Assembly: GCA_030636465.1 (NCBI GenBank)
Contig: DAOVWW010000023.1
Span: 1-10,213, forward strand
Direction of reading: 5' to 3'
DNA length: 10,213 bases
DNA from: Gammaproteobacteria bacterium
GTDB taxonomy: Bacteria; Pseudomonadota; Gammaproteobacteria; BMS3Bbin11
Shown: piece by piece, positions 1-7,495 of the stretch
How the letters are laid out: the number at the start of each line of letters is the position of its first letter
Position numbering within the stretch: the first letter of the stretch is position 1
Notes under the pieces: model-generated
Database searches by the model: none
What the model was told of the DNA's origin: nothing
The model's input: only the letters and a program-made list of their open reading frames with translations
Translations under genes and position numbers: made by a program

Positions 1-1
1 A

Positions 2-679
2 AATATCTCCGTACAGATGGAAGGTTTTGCTTTTAATGATGATAATTATCAACAATATTTAGAAAAGGAGCCAGGCATTACATATATCGGGTTTGTCGCC
101 AGGGATCTTTCCTCTGCTAAAGGTTTTGAACAATTTATAAAAATTGCTAAAGAAATTATTAGACAAAGAGATAAAGTGAAATTTGTGGTAATTGGCTCCC
201 CTGAATGTCTTTATAGTTACGAAGGAGAATTTTTAGAAAAAATATATGGTAAAAATCATAATAAAACTTTTAAAGATTATGTCTTAAGTAAAGAAAAGAC
301 AGATCTTTCTTATTTTACCTTTACTGGATTATTAAAGTATGAAAAATATTCTAGTTTGATTCATGATATTGATTTTTTTCTTTACCCTATTCAATTTAGT
401 AGCGCGGCCTGGAGTCTGCATGAACTCATAGGAAGGGGGAAAATTGTGATTGCCAGCAATAGATGCTATGTGCCTGAGATTATAAAAGATAAAAAAAACG
501 GGTTTTTGTGTGATTATGAAAACAGGGGTCAATGGGTGGAAAAATCCATAGAACTAATTGACCATAAAGAAAATTTTCAATACATTGCAGAGAATGCCAA
601 ACAGACTAGCAAGAACTACCACATTAAAAACATTGCACTCAGTTATCTGGAGTTATTTAATAAAATTTTGGATCAATAA
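2..679 (+). CDS. Glycosyltransferase, GT4-like C-terminal part (5' end outside window)
   Basis: The frame is open from base 2 with no stop, and the first ATG (base 17) lies at the junction into a C-terminal Rossmann domain, so this is very likely the 3' part of a longer gene. Residues below count from that ATG. The strand-helix unit IGFVARD..KGFEQFIKIAKEI (24-47), the strand VKFVVIGSP (54-62) and the block HELIGRGKIVIAS...VPEII..KNGFLC (135-165) are typical of the nucleotide-sugar-binding half of GT-B glycosyltransferases. In the usual EX7E motif only the second Glu (E136) is seen; the first position appears to be Ser128. No membrane segment is visible. Donor and acceptor sugars cannot be told. 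The gene is much richer in A+T than its neighbours, which fits a surface-polysaccharide locus or transfer. It converges on the luxR-type gene with a 30-base gap and no clear hairpin terminator. Confidence 0.8.
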   Translation, partial: NISVQMEGFAFNDDNYQQYLEKEPGITYIGFVARDLSSAKGFEQFIKIAKEIIRQRDKVKFVVIGSPECLYSYEGEFLEKIYGKNHNKTFKDYVLSKEKTDLSYFTFTGLLKYEKYSSLIHDIDFFLYPIQFSSAAWSLHELIGRGKIVIASNRCYVPEIIKDKKNGFLCDYENRGQWVEKSIELIDHKENFQYIAENAKQTSKNYHIKNIALSYLELFNKILDQ

Positions 680-709
680 CGAGCTACATCTGTGCGATTC
701 ATAAACTTC

Positions 710-1327
710 CTACTTTCGCATTTTCAAAGCTAGTTGCAACCTGCCTTTAATATGAGTTTTCCTATAAATGGTATTGAGATGTGCCTTCACAGTACGCTCG
801 GTAATATCAAGTTTCCTGGCTATTGCCTTGTTAGATATCCCCTGGGCAATTAATTGTGCAACTTCGTTTTCTCTGTCAGTGAGTTCCTTGAGATCTGTAG
901 TACCACTAGAATCAGTTTCAATGGATGCGGCGTGCCTGTCTGCTATCATTTTCTGCATAAGCTGTTGGCCTATCCAGACCCCTCCCTCGAAAATAATTTT
1001 TATCGCCTGCATTAGTCGCTCGGGCTGGATGTATGTGCTGGCATATCCCACTACCCCTGCTCTCAAGTAGGCAATGCCCTCACTATCATCATGCTGATTC
1101 GTTAACAGCATAAATTTACATGTTGGAAACATGCCTATCAATTCTCTTAGTGTTTCGGGCGTCGTACATAAATTATGCAATAGAACCAGGTCAGCGTCTT
1201 TCTGGCTTATTAGCGATATAAGAGCAGGAACCGACGCCGTATGGAACAACTCATGGTTGTTCTTTTCCATAATTGCATCCCATCGCTCTCTTACTGAAGT
1301 ATTGCTGCTGCAAAGTATTACTTTCAT
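710..1327 (-). CDS. LuxR/NarL-family regulator with degenerate receiver domain
   Basis: A 205-residue two-domain DNA-binding regulator. Residues 1-118 follow the receiver fold (strand VILCSS at 3-8, ADLVLL at 45-50, FMLLT at 72-76, AGVVGYAS at 90-97). The acidic pair after strand 1 is replaced by Ser/Asn, the phosphoacceptor Asp position reads His51 (LLH instead of LLD), and the conserved Lys after GY is Thr98 or a neighbour. Phosphorelay control is therefore unlikely. Residues 149-200 are a clear GerE/LuxR helix-turn-helix: LTDRENEV, then GISNKAIARKLDITERTVKAH, then a short tail. It starts with ATG only 4 bases after the lapC-like stop codon, with a weak purine-rich stretch in front, so it is probably translationally coupled and is the last gene of the exporter operon. 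It may regulate the adhesin or its export genes, but that is inference from position. Confidence 0.88.
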   Translation of the reverse strand: MKVILCSSNTSVRERWDAIMEKNNHELFHTASVPALISLISQKDADLVLLHNLCTTPETLRELIGMFPTCKFMLLTNQHDDSEGIAYLRAGVVGYASTYIQPERLMQAIKIIFEGGVWIGQQLMQKMIADRHAASIETDSSGTTDLKELTDRENEVAQLIAQGISNKAIARKLDITERTVKAHLNTIYRKTHIKGRLQLALKMRK

Positions 1328-1331
1328 TTTT

Positions 1332-2726
1332 TCATCTTTCCCTAAATGCCAGTCCTTTTACCCGTAATGCTGGTTTCAATAGATAACTGAGAATTGTTTT
1401 TTTGCCAGTAAGGATATCTACTGATGTCACCATGCCCGGAATTATTGGTAACGGATTTTCTGCTGACCCAAGGTAACTTTTTTTTGTCCTCACTCTAACC
1501 AGGTAATAACTATTACCTTTGTCATCAAGGATACTGTCGGCACTGATATGCTCAAGCTCAGCTTGCAGACCGCCATAAATGGTGAAATCATAAGCAGTAA
1601 ATTTGACCATTGCTTTCTGTTTCGCTCGCAGGAATGCAATATCTGACGGTTTTATTCTTGCTTCAACCAGTAGTGTGTCATCCAGGGGAACAATCTCGAC
1701 CAGATCCATCCCTGGCTGAATCACTCCACCTATGGTGTTCACCATGACCTGATTTATCGTCCCATACACAGGTGATTCCACAAGGGTTCTTTTCAGTCTA
1801 TCCTCCAGTGCTACTGAAGTAACGGTCAGGCCTTCGAGTATTGAATATGCCGCATTCAACTCCGCTTTCGCGACATTTTTGAATCTCAGCTTCTGCTCCT
1901 CGATCTCTGTCTGCGCTTCTTTTTTGTAAGATTTGACCCTTGGTATCGCCAATGCCGTAGCATCTCGTTTACCCTTGATCTCACTTACCTGCCTTTTTAA
2001 CCTGAGCAGTTCCACCTCAGAAACAGCTCCATCATTTACTAGTGGTGCAGTTAATTTCAGCTCTCTCCTGATCAGGTTGTAGCTTGTCGCAAGCTGCCTC
2101 TCTTTTGACTTTAGTTCTTCTATTTCATTACCACGCTGGAGCAGCTGCTGTTCCAATATTCCAATAGTAGTTTCATACTCCTTTTGCCTTGACTGGAACA
2201 ATTCTTCTTCCCGCTTGCCAATTTCAGGATATTCGCTAGAAATGTCATCAGAGATTTCAAGAGGAACACCTTGATACTCTGCTTGCAGCCTGGCGATTTT
2301 TGCCTTCAGGGCAAAGTATTTGACGCGACTTTCCTTGAATGGTGCAGAAAACCGGGTATCATCAATTCGCAACAGGGCGTCTCCCTTCTTAACAATATCA
2401 CCTTCCCTGACCATCACCTCCTGTAGTATTCCACCTTCCAAATTTTGCACAATTTGTATCTGACCGGAAGGAATCACTTTGCCACTACCCCTGGTGACTT
2501 CTTCTATTTCTGCATAATAGGCCCATACCAAAGCTACAATCAGTAACAGCAACACTGTCCATATAATGAAATGCCCACCCCGTGGTGACTGTTCCAGGAT
2601 CGCAGCACGAATATCTGTTGTTAAATCAATGCTCTCATCCTTAGAATGAGTAAATATTCCATCGGGGCCACTTAGCTTCGGCTTATTTTTTTTAATCTCA
2701 AACTTGTACTTTATGTCATCTGCCAC
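1332..2726 (-). CDS. lapC: LapC-like type I secretion membrane fusion protein (HlyD family)
   Basis: A 464-residue periplasmic adaptor expected to join the inner-membrane ABC exporter to the TolC-like channel. A short cytoplasmic N-terminus is followed by one membrane segment (about 53-71), a lipoyl/barrel-sandwich half with LEGGILQEVMVREGD (96-110), a long coiled coil (about 130-290), the returning half VESPVYGTINQVMVNTIGG (316-334), and the C-terminal HlyD-family signature around IIPGMVTSVDILTGKKT (428-444). Length and order match the LapC/RtxD type. The start codon is GTG; a GGAG ribosome binding site lies 7 bases upstream, while the ATG further up is followed at once by a stop, so GTG is the supported start. 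The gene follows the ABC gene after 62 bases and precedes the LuxR-type gene by 4 bases. The symbol is given by homology and operon context; other RTX-adhesin adaptors would look similar. Confidence 0.92.
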   Translation of the reverse strand: MADDIKYKFEIKKNKPKLSGPDGIFTHSKDESIDLTTDIRAAILEQSPRGGHFIIWTVLLLLIVALVWAYYAEIEEVTRGSGKVIPSGQIQIVQNLEGGILQEVMVREGDIVKKGDALLRIDDTRFSAPFKESRVKYFALKAKIARLQAEYQGVPLEISDDISSEYPEIGKREEELFQSRQKEYETTIGILEQQLLQRGNEIEELKSKERQLATSYNLIRRELKLTAPLVNDGAVSEVELLRLKRQVSEIKGKRDATALAIPRVKSYKKEAQTEIEEQKLRFKNVAKAELNAAYSILEGLTVTSVALEDRLKRTLVESPVYGTINQVMVNTIGGVIQPGMDLVEIVPLDDTLLVEARIKPSDIAFLRAKQKAMVKFTAYDFTIYGGLQAELEHISADSILDDKGNSYYLVRVRTKKSYLGSAENPLPIIPGMVTSVDILTGKKTILSYLLKPALRVKGLAFRER

Positions 2727-2733
2727 TTGAGTT

Positions 2734-2737
2734 CTCC
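2734..2737 (-). promoter_or_regulatory. Ribosome binding site deciding the GTG start of the lapC-like gene
   Basis: On the minus strand GGAG sits 7 bases before the GTG at 2726. No in-frame ATG occurs in the first residues of the protein, and the ATG at 2745 runs directly into TAG, so this site fixes the GTG as the start. Confidence 0.7.
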
Positions 2738-2788
2738 GGCTACATGACGACTTGCTAATTGATTACTGTATGACATTTAAGGATACCT

Positions 2789-4963
2789 CTATATTGCCAA
2801 CTTGCCTGATTTGAGTGCTTCGATCACCTGCTCTTTGGGCCCATCGGCAATAGCTACTCCCTTATCCATTACAATCAAACGGTCAACAAGCACCAATGCT
2901 GATGCACGATGCGTGATCAGTATTATGGTCTTTCCCTGCATAACGTCCACCAGCCCACTAATGAGCCTGGCCTCAGTTTTGTTGTCCATTGAATTGCTCG
3001 GTTCATCAAGCACAATCATTGGTGGGTCAAGCAGGATAGCTCTAGCTATAGCTACACTTTGCCGCTGACCACCTGATAACTGCTTCCCCTGTTCACCAAC
3101 CTGAAGGTCAAATCCCATCGCAGTATCTTTTATAAAATCAGAAACACCCGATATTTCCGAAGCAAATAAAACCTCATCATCGCTGACGTCGTGCGTACCG
3201 AAAGTTATGTTGTCTCTGACACTACCACGAAAAAGTGTAATGTCCTGTGGTACATAGCCTATAAACTTTCTGAGTTCTGCCGGGTCAATCTGTCTGATAT
3301 CCGTACCATCTATCCCTATCATTCCCTCTTTGGGTTCATACAGACCTAGTATTAACTTACCGAGCGTTGTTTTGCCAGATCCGGTCTGACCAACTATTCC
3401 AACACGTTCTCCAGGATTGATGTGAATGGATACATTTCGTAGTGCCTTACTAAGCTGGTTCGGGTATGAGAATGTAACATTCTTAAGGTCAACTTCTCCT
3501 TTGATAGATGCCCGATGAAGAAAAGCCTTACCTTGTGGCCTTTCCTCGGGCATTTCCATAATGCTGTTTAATCTGATAAGTGCAGTTTTTGCCCGGTGAT
3601 AATGAGTAGTAAGGCTTACAACTTTTACCATTGGGCCTACTACACGTCGTGACAAGATCACGCATGCTATCAATCCACCTTGCGTCAGATCACCATCAGC
3701 AATCATATATACACCTACAACGACAACAGCCACCAATGACATGTTCTGAACAAGTACGGAGACGTGGGATACAGATGATGAAAATGCTCTTGAGATGGTA
3801 CTCCACTTTGCAATGTAACCAACCGATTCTTCTACCGATCGCTGTATCTGGCTTTCTGCTCCCAATGCCTTGATTGCTTCAATCCCTGATAAGCTCTCTA
3901 TTACTGTTGCACTCTTTTTTGCAGAGGCCTGGTAGGTATTTTCTACCGCTCTCTTTAATGGAATTTGTATAAAAGCAGCGAATATGAGCAAGATGAGAAT
4001 AGCTACAATAAGGACCCACACCATCGACCCGGCAAGGTACCAAATAGCTGCAAGACCAAGTAAAGCAAATGGCATATCTATCAGTGCGGTAACAGAAAAA
4101 GAGGTAATGAAATCACGTACACTATCAAACTCCTGCAGGTTTTTTGAAAATGCACCTACAGATTTCGGCCGCACTTCCATGCGCAAACCCATAACCTTTT
4201 CAAAAAGCATAGAGGACAAACGTAATTCTGCCTTTTTACCGGCGACATCAATAAAATAGGCACGCAACCCACGGATTACCAGATCAAATAAATAGATAAT
4301 ACTCATTCCAATAGCCAGCACCCATAATGTTTCAAATGCCTGATTGGGTACTACACGGTCATAGACATTGAGAATAAAAAACGGCGACATCAGTGCAAAT
4401 ATATTGATCAGTAAGGATGCGACGAGGGCATCGCGATAAATACGCCATGACGAAGCCAGGGTACCCCAGAACCAGTCTTTGTCTGGTTGGGCATCGATAT
4501 CGCTCAATGTTTGCTGTTCAGGGTGGAATTTTGGACGTGCAAATATGGCATAACCTGAATAGAGTTCATCCAGCTCATCCAGACTAAACTCCTGTTCTCC
4601 CATGCCACTTTGCGGTAATAGCAGCTTAACTGACATCTCTGTTGTATTAACAGAGACAGCGACACAGGCCTGCCCTGATTTGAGCAATAGTACCGCAGGC
4701 AATTCCATGTTAGATAAGTTAGTAAGAGATCGTCGCAACACTCTTGTTGACAATCCGGCACGATTTGCCGCACGGGGAAATAATTCAACTGTAAGACGAT
4801 TATCTACAAGAGGAAGTCCTGCTCGCATCGTCGTACGCGTGGTAGGTCTACCCTCAAGTTTCGCGAGCAACTCAAGGCAATCAAGTAAAGGGTCCCCAGA
4901 GGTGTCCGTATCCGCCCCCAGCTTCCAATTATTAGCTTTCTGTTTATTACTGGTTTCTGTCAT
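2789..4963 (-). CDS. lapB: LapB-like type I secretion ABC transporter with inactive C39-like domain
   Basis: A 724-residue inner-membrane ATPase/permease of the type I secretion family that energises export of large RTX-type adhesins. Residues 22-145 form a C39 peptidase-like domain of LapB type (DPLLDCLELLAKLEGRP); alignment by eye puts Pro25 at the catalytic Cys and Ala99 at the catalytic His, so it should bind substrate rather than cleave it. The transmembrane domain spans about 175-455, with hydrophobic segments near 180-200, 213-231, 293-333 and 403-422. The ATPase domain has Walker A GQTGSGKTT (525-533), Q-loop Gln573, signature LSGGQ (629-633), Walker B MIVLDEP (649-655) and H-loop His685, all intact. 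The ATG start has no strong ribosome binding site; in-frame sequence upstream reaches a stop within about 40 bases without a better start. It heads an apparent lapB-lapC-luxR operon and is divergent from the small gene at 5077. Confidence 0.94.
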   Translation of the reverse strand: MTETSNKQKANNWKLGADTDTSGDPLLDCLELLAKLEGRPTTRTTMRAGLPLVDNRLTVELFPRAANRAGLSTRVLRRSLTNLSNMELPAVLLLKSGQACVAVSVNTTEMSVKLLLPQSGMGEQEFSLDELDELYSGYAIFARPKFHPEQQTLSDIDAQPDKDWFWGTLASSWRIYRDALVASLLINIFALMSPFFILNVYDRVVPNQAFETLWVLAIGMSIIYLFDLVIRGLRAYFIDVAGKKAELRLSSMLFEKVMGLRMEVRPKSVGAFSKNLQEFDSVRDFITSFSVTALIDMPFALLGLAAIWYLAGSMVWVLIVAILILLIFAAFIQIPLKRAVENTYQASAKKSATVIESLSGIEAIKALGAESQIQRSVEESVGYIAKWSTISRAFSSSVSHVSVLVQNMSLVAVVVVGVYMIADGDLTQGGLIACVILSRRVVGPMVKVVSLTTHYHRAKTALIRLNSIMEMPEERPQGKAFLHRASIKGEVDLKNVTFSYPNQLSKALRNVSIHINPGERVGIVGQTGSGKTTLGKLILGLYEPKEGMIGIDGTDIRQIDPAELRKFIGYVPQDITLFRGSVRDNITFGTHDVSDDEVLFASEISGVSDFIKDTAMGFDLQVGEQGKQLSGGQRQSVAIARAILLDPPMIVLDEPSNSMDNKTEARLISGLVDVMQGKTIILITHRASALVLVDRLIVMDKGVAIADGPKEQVIEALKSGKLAI

Positions 4964-5076
4964 TAATGCAATCTGATATTGTGTTACTAAACTATAGGAT
5001 TATTCCTTATAAGAATTTCATACACTAGTTTTATTGAAAGCACAATAATCCATTCTTAAAAAGAGCCCTGTTACAA
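4964..5076. promoter_or_regulatory. Divergent intergenic region, probable promoters for lapB unit and small gene
   Basis: This 113-base A+T-rich gap separates two divergently read genes and so must hold, or lie next to, both promoters. The best -10-like hexamer is TATAAG at 5008-5013; because it lies within the 8-base palindrome CTTATAAG it reads the same on both strands. No convincing -35 box was found at the right distance in either direction. Promoter placement is therefore only a suggestion. Confidence 0.4.
5002..5016. repeat. Imperfect palindrome in the divergent promoter region
   Basis: ATTCCTTATAAGAAT is a 14-base perfect dyad interrupted by one extra C; its core CTTATAAG (5006-5013) is a perfect palindrome. 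It lies between the start codons of lapB and the small gene and overlaps the only good -10-like sequence. It could be an operator or simply an A+T-rich promoter element. Confidence 0.4.
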
Positions 5077-5409
5077 ATGGTATATATAGAGCGAAACAAT
5101 GATGGCGCCATTATTGCCATCCATGATAAGCCTGGTACAAACCTCACTGAGAAGAAAAGTCTCATCGATGATGAAATACTTGAATTTCTAAATACAGGTA
5201 ATGACACTGACGTATATAGCAATTTATTATCCCTATCCGACATTGGAATCATCAGAATCGTTGAAGATTTGATAAATCTTCTGGTGAAAAAAAATATCAT
5301 TCATTTTACAGAGCTCCCTCATGATGCCCAGGATAAACTGATAAACAGGAAACAGCTTCGTAATGAGTTAAGTAAATCCATACTGCTGGAAAGTGATGAC
5401 ATACTATAG
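5077..5409 (+). CDS. Small conserved protein, 'tryptophan synthase subunit beta-like' type, function unknown
   Basis: A 110-residue acidic, soluble protein without signal peptide or membrane segment. The pattern of an MVYI-R start, a central LSLSDIGIIRIVEDLINLLVKKNIIHFTELPHDAQDKLINRKQLRNEL stretch (about 51-99) and an acidic tail matches, from memory, a small proteobacterial family annotated 'tryptophan synthase subunit beta-like'. That name is misleading: the protein is about a quarter of TrpB length and shows no PLP-binding domain, so no enzymatic role is supported. The central part should be mostly helical. The ribosome binding site is weak (AAAGAG about 12 bases upstream). It is the only plus-strand gene inside the adhesin module, divergent from lapB by 113 bases and convergent with lapD by 67 bases. 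A link to c-di-GMP or adhesin control is possible only from position. Confidence 0.75.
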   Translation: MVYIERNNDGAIIAIHDKPGTNLTEKKSLIDDEILEFLNTGNDTDVYSNLLSLSDIGIIRIVEDLINLLVKKNIIHFTELPHDAQDKLINRKQLRNELSKSILLESDDIL

Positions 5410-5476
5410 AGGCTCCCCATACGTTAGATCTTTCTTATAACCGTTTATTTAGTTTGACCATATTATTAACTCAATA

Positions 5477-7441
5477 CTAACTGCTAGCTTCAAATGGACT
5501 CGGGCGATCTATAAAATATCCTTGCATACCATCTACACCAAGTTCTTTAAGCAACGTCCACTGTTGTTCGTTTTCAACTCCTTCAGCAATAACTAGAATA
5601 TCCAGACTGTGTGCAACATTACATAAGGAGCTGATAAAGAAATCGCTATCACTGCCTTCCTTGTCAATTTCATTGGTAAAAGCACGGTCTATCTTCACAT
5701 AGTCAGGGCGAAGAGATTGCAAATAGCCAAAATTTGAAAAGCTGGAGCCAAAGTGATCCAGTGCTATACCATTACCCCGCTCACCTACACTATTTCTGAA
5801 CTCAATCAGCTTATCGAGGTGTTGAATAGCGCTGAATTCCACAAACTCAAAAATCAGCCTTGGCCTCGACATAGGATGATCTCTCACTGCTGAAATTAGA
5901 TCCTGCATAAATGACTGATCCAGCATCGATGCGGCCGAAATGTTAACAGCAATTTTATCTACACCAATTTCTTCCACCTGCAGTTTCATGGCTTCTTTCA
6001 GAACAAGGCGATCAAGATCGGAAACTAACCCTAGTCGTTCTGCCAGGGGCATAAATACCCCTGCACTAATGACCTCACCATCATCCTGAACCACACGTGA
6101 GAAAAGCTCCTTATGGAGCATATGATCCTTATTCTCAGCACTGACTACTGACTGACCAAATAATGTAATTTTTTGTTTATTTAAAATATCATCCAGTGCT
6201 TTTTTCCACTTCTGCTCTCCAATACCTTCTTCAGAAGTATCCGAGTGTTGTGTCATTCGCCATTGGTTAGCACCCTCCTGCTGAGCAGATCGAAGCATAT
6301 TGTCTGCCTCAGAGAGGAGGAAGCCTAATGATGTAGATTGCGTATAGATCACACATCCAACATGTCCGACATTATCAGATAATGATAATTCCTCTATGGC
6401 CAGTTGTGGTAGTTGGCTAACTATACTTTCAGCAATATGTTCAGCATCTTCTGGTGTTACATCTGGCAGAAAAATCCCGAAGTCACCCCCCGCAAGATGA
6501 GACAGAGCAGATTTACCATAGGACCTTGTGGCATCTTTCAATATTTCAGTAACACGTTTAAGTAGAGCATCACCAGCAAGGTATCCTTTTTGTTCATTCA
6601 ACTCCTTAAGATCTGAAATCTGTATAAGGAGAACAGCTCCCTTTATATGTGCTTCCTGGCGTTCAAGGCGTGGCTTTATCTGCCCTTCGAAGTAGCGACG
6701 ATTACCAAGACCGGTAAGGTCATCTCGGTATGCCTGGTCCTGTAGTCGTCTGGCCACAGCCGCCTGATTTTCAAACATAGACTTAACTTTAAGAGTCATG
6801 TTATTCATTGCCCTGACGACACTGTTAAGTTCACGCGTACGTGGCAACTTATCCTGAATAATATATTTTCTTTTTGTTAATGCTTCTGCCTGCTCCTCCA
6901 GCCTGTGCAGTGGCTTCAATAAATAACGTATCCCTATGCCACCAATGATTGCGACAAATACTCCCAACAATACGAACCAGCCTGCCATCATCAAGGCAAT
7001 ATTCCAGAACTCTTTATAGGCATACCCGGGGTTACTTTCTACGTAAACTATGCCTGCCTGGGTCCAGCCATTCATAACTAGTGAGGAAGCAACAGGAGCA
7101 TTAAGTGGAACCAGATTAACGAACCACTCTGGTACACCTTCAATCTTAATTTTCATTGATCGTTCAACAAGTGACTTACCGCTGACGTCAACTAGTCTAA
7201 TAGATTTATAGTATCCCCTGTCAAAAACAGCATTCATCATGGTTTCTATTGTTGCGTAGTCTGCATCAGCAACATGTGGTGTTATCGACAAGCCGAATGA
7301 TGTGGCGGTATCTTGAGAATGTGAAGCCAGTTGCTCCGAAAGGAATGTCCGGGTCCCCTCGATCAGGGCGACCCATGTACCAGCAAACAATAAAAAGAAA
7401 AGAATTAAAGTGAATACCAGTAGTTGCCGGAATAATGTCAT
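5477..7441 (-). CDS. lapD: LapD-like c-di-GMP receptor (periplasmic LapD/MoxY domain, HAMP, GGDEF, EAL)
   Basis: A 654-residue inner-membrane signalling protein. Membrane helices at about 5-27 and 147-172 enclose a periplasmic domain that carries GWTQAG with Trp126, matching the Trp by which P. fluorescens LapD grips LapG. A HAMP region (about 173-225) follows. The diguanylate cyclase domain starts with DDLTGLGNRRYF (240-251) but its signature reads AGGDF (317-321), so cyclase activity is unlikely. In the EAL domain the motif reads ELFSR (445-449), Asn500, Glu532, Asp562, Lys583, Glu620 and Gln640 are kept, and the second Asp of DDFG is His563; c-di-GMP binding without efficient hydrolysis is the expected role. 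By family knowledge, binding makes the periplasmic domain sequester the LapG protease. The ATG start has AGGA 7 bases upstream. It follows the lapG-like gene by 54 bases and ends convergent with the small plus-strand gene. Confidence 0.94.
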   Translation of the reverse strand: MTLFRQLLVFTLILFFLLFAGTWVALIEGTRTFLSEQLASHSQDTATSFGLSITPHVADADYATIETMMNAVFDRGYYKSIRLVDVSGKSLVERSMKIKIEGVPEWFVNLVPLNAPVASSLVMNGWTQAGIVYVESNPGYAYKEFWNIALMMAGWFVLLGVFVAIIGGIGIRYLLKPLHRLEEQAEALTKRKYIIQDKLPRTRELNSVVRAMNNMTLKVKSMFENQAAVARRLQDQAYRDDLTGLGNRRYFEGQIKPRLERQEAHIKGAVLLIQISDLKELNEQKGYLAGDALLKRVTEILKDATRSYGKSALSHLAGGDFGIFLPDVTPEDAEHIAESIVSQLPQLAIEELSLSDNVGHVGCVIYTQSTSLGFLLSEADNMLRSAQQEGANQWRMTQHSDTSEEGIGEQKWKKALDDILNKQKITLFGQSVVSAENKDHMLHKELFSRVVQDDGEVISAGVFMPLAERLGLVSDLDRLVLKEAMKLQVEEIGVDKIAVNISAASMLDQSFMQDLISAVRDHPMSRPRLIFEFVEFSAIQHLDKLIEFRNSVGERGNGIALDHFGSSFSNFGYLQSLRPDYVKIDRAFTNEIDKEGSDSDFFISSLCNVAHSLDILVIAEGVENEQQWTLLKELGVDGMQGYFIDRPSPFEASS

Positions 7442-7448
7442 AGCATGA

Positions 7449-7452
7449 TCCT
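7449..7452 (-). promoter_or_regulatory. Ribosome binding site of the lapD-like gene
   Basis: AGGA on the minus strand, 7 bases before the ATG at 7441. It is the clearest Shine-Dalgarno match in this operon after that of the channel gene, and it supports the chosen start over an out-of-frame ATG 5 bases upstream. Confidence 0.65.
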
Positions 7453-7495
7453 TTTATTTCTGGTTATGCCTGCAGTTCTACATTTCATAGAGCAC

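Noticed and set aside
680..709. Terminator between the convergent glycosyltransferase and LuxR-type genes
   Set aside because: The 30-base gap has no usable hairpin.
768..1070. Plus-strand frame of 100 codons opposite the LuxR-type gene
   Set aside because: Antisense shadow; the minus-strand protein has clear receiver and helix-turn-helix domains.
4504..4788. Minus-strand frame of 94 codons inside the ABC transporter gene
   Set aside because: It overlaps the well-supported C39-like domain in another frame on the same strand and shows no family motif.
4602..4976. Plus-strand frame of 124 codons opposite the start of the ABC transporter gene
   Set aside because: It is an antisense shadow of a conserved coding region, with a composition typical of reversed codons.
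5031..5300. Minus-strand frame of 89 codons opposite the small plus-strand gene
   Set aside because: The plus-strand protein has the recognisable family pattern; the antisense frame has only runs of hydrophobic and basic residues without a domain.
5410..5476. Bidirectional terminator between the small gene and lapD
   Set aside because: No stem with a flanking T-run could be found on either strand in this convergent gap.
5477..7441. Active diguanylate cyclase/phosphodiesterase
   Set aside because: The GGDEF signature is AGGDF, one EAL metal ligand is His563, and the periplasmic domain plus the adjacent lapG point to a LapD receptor.
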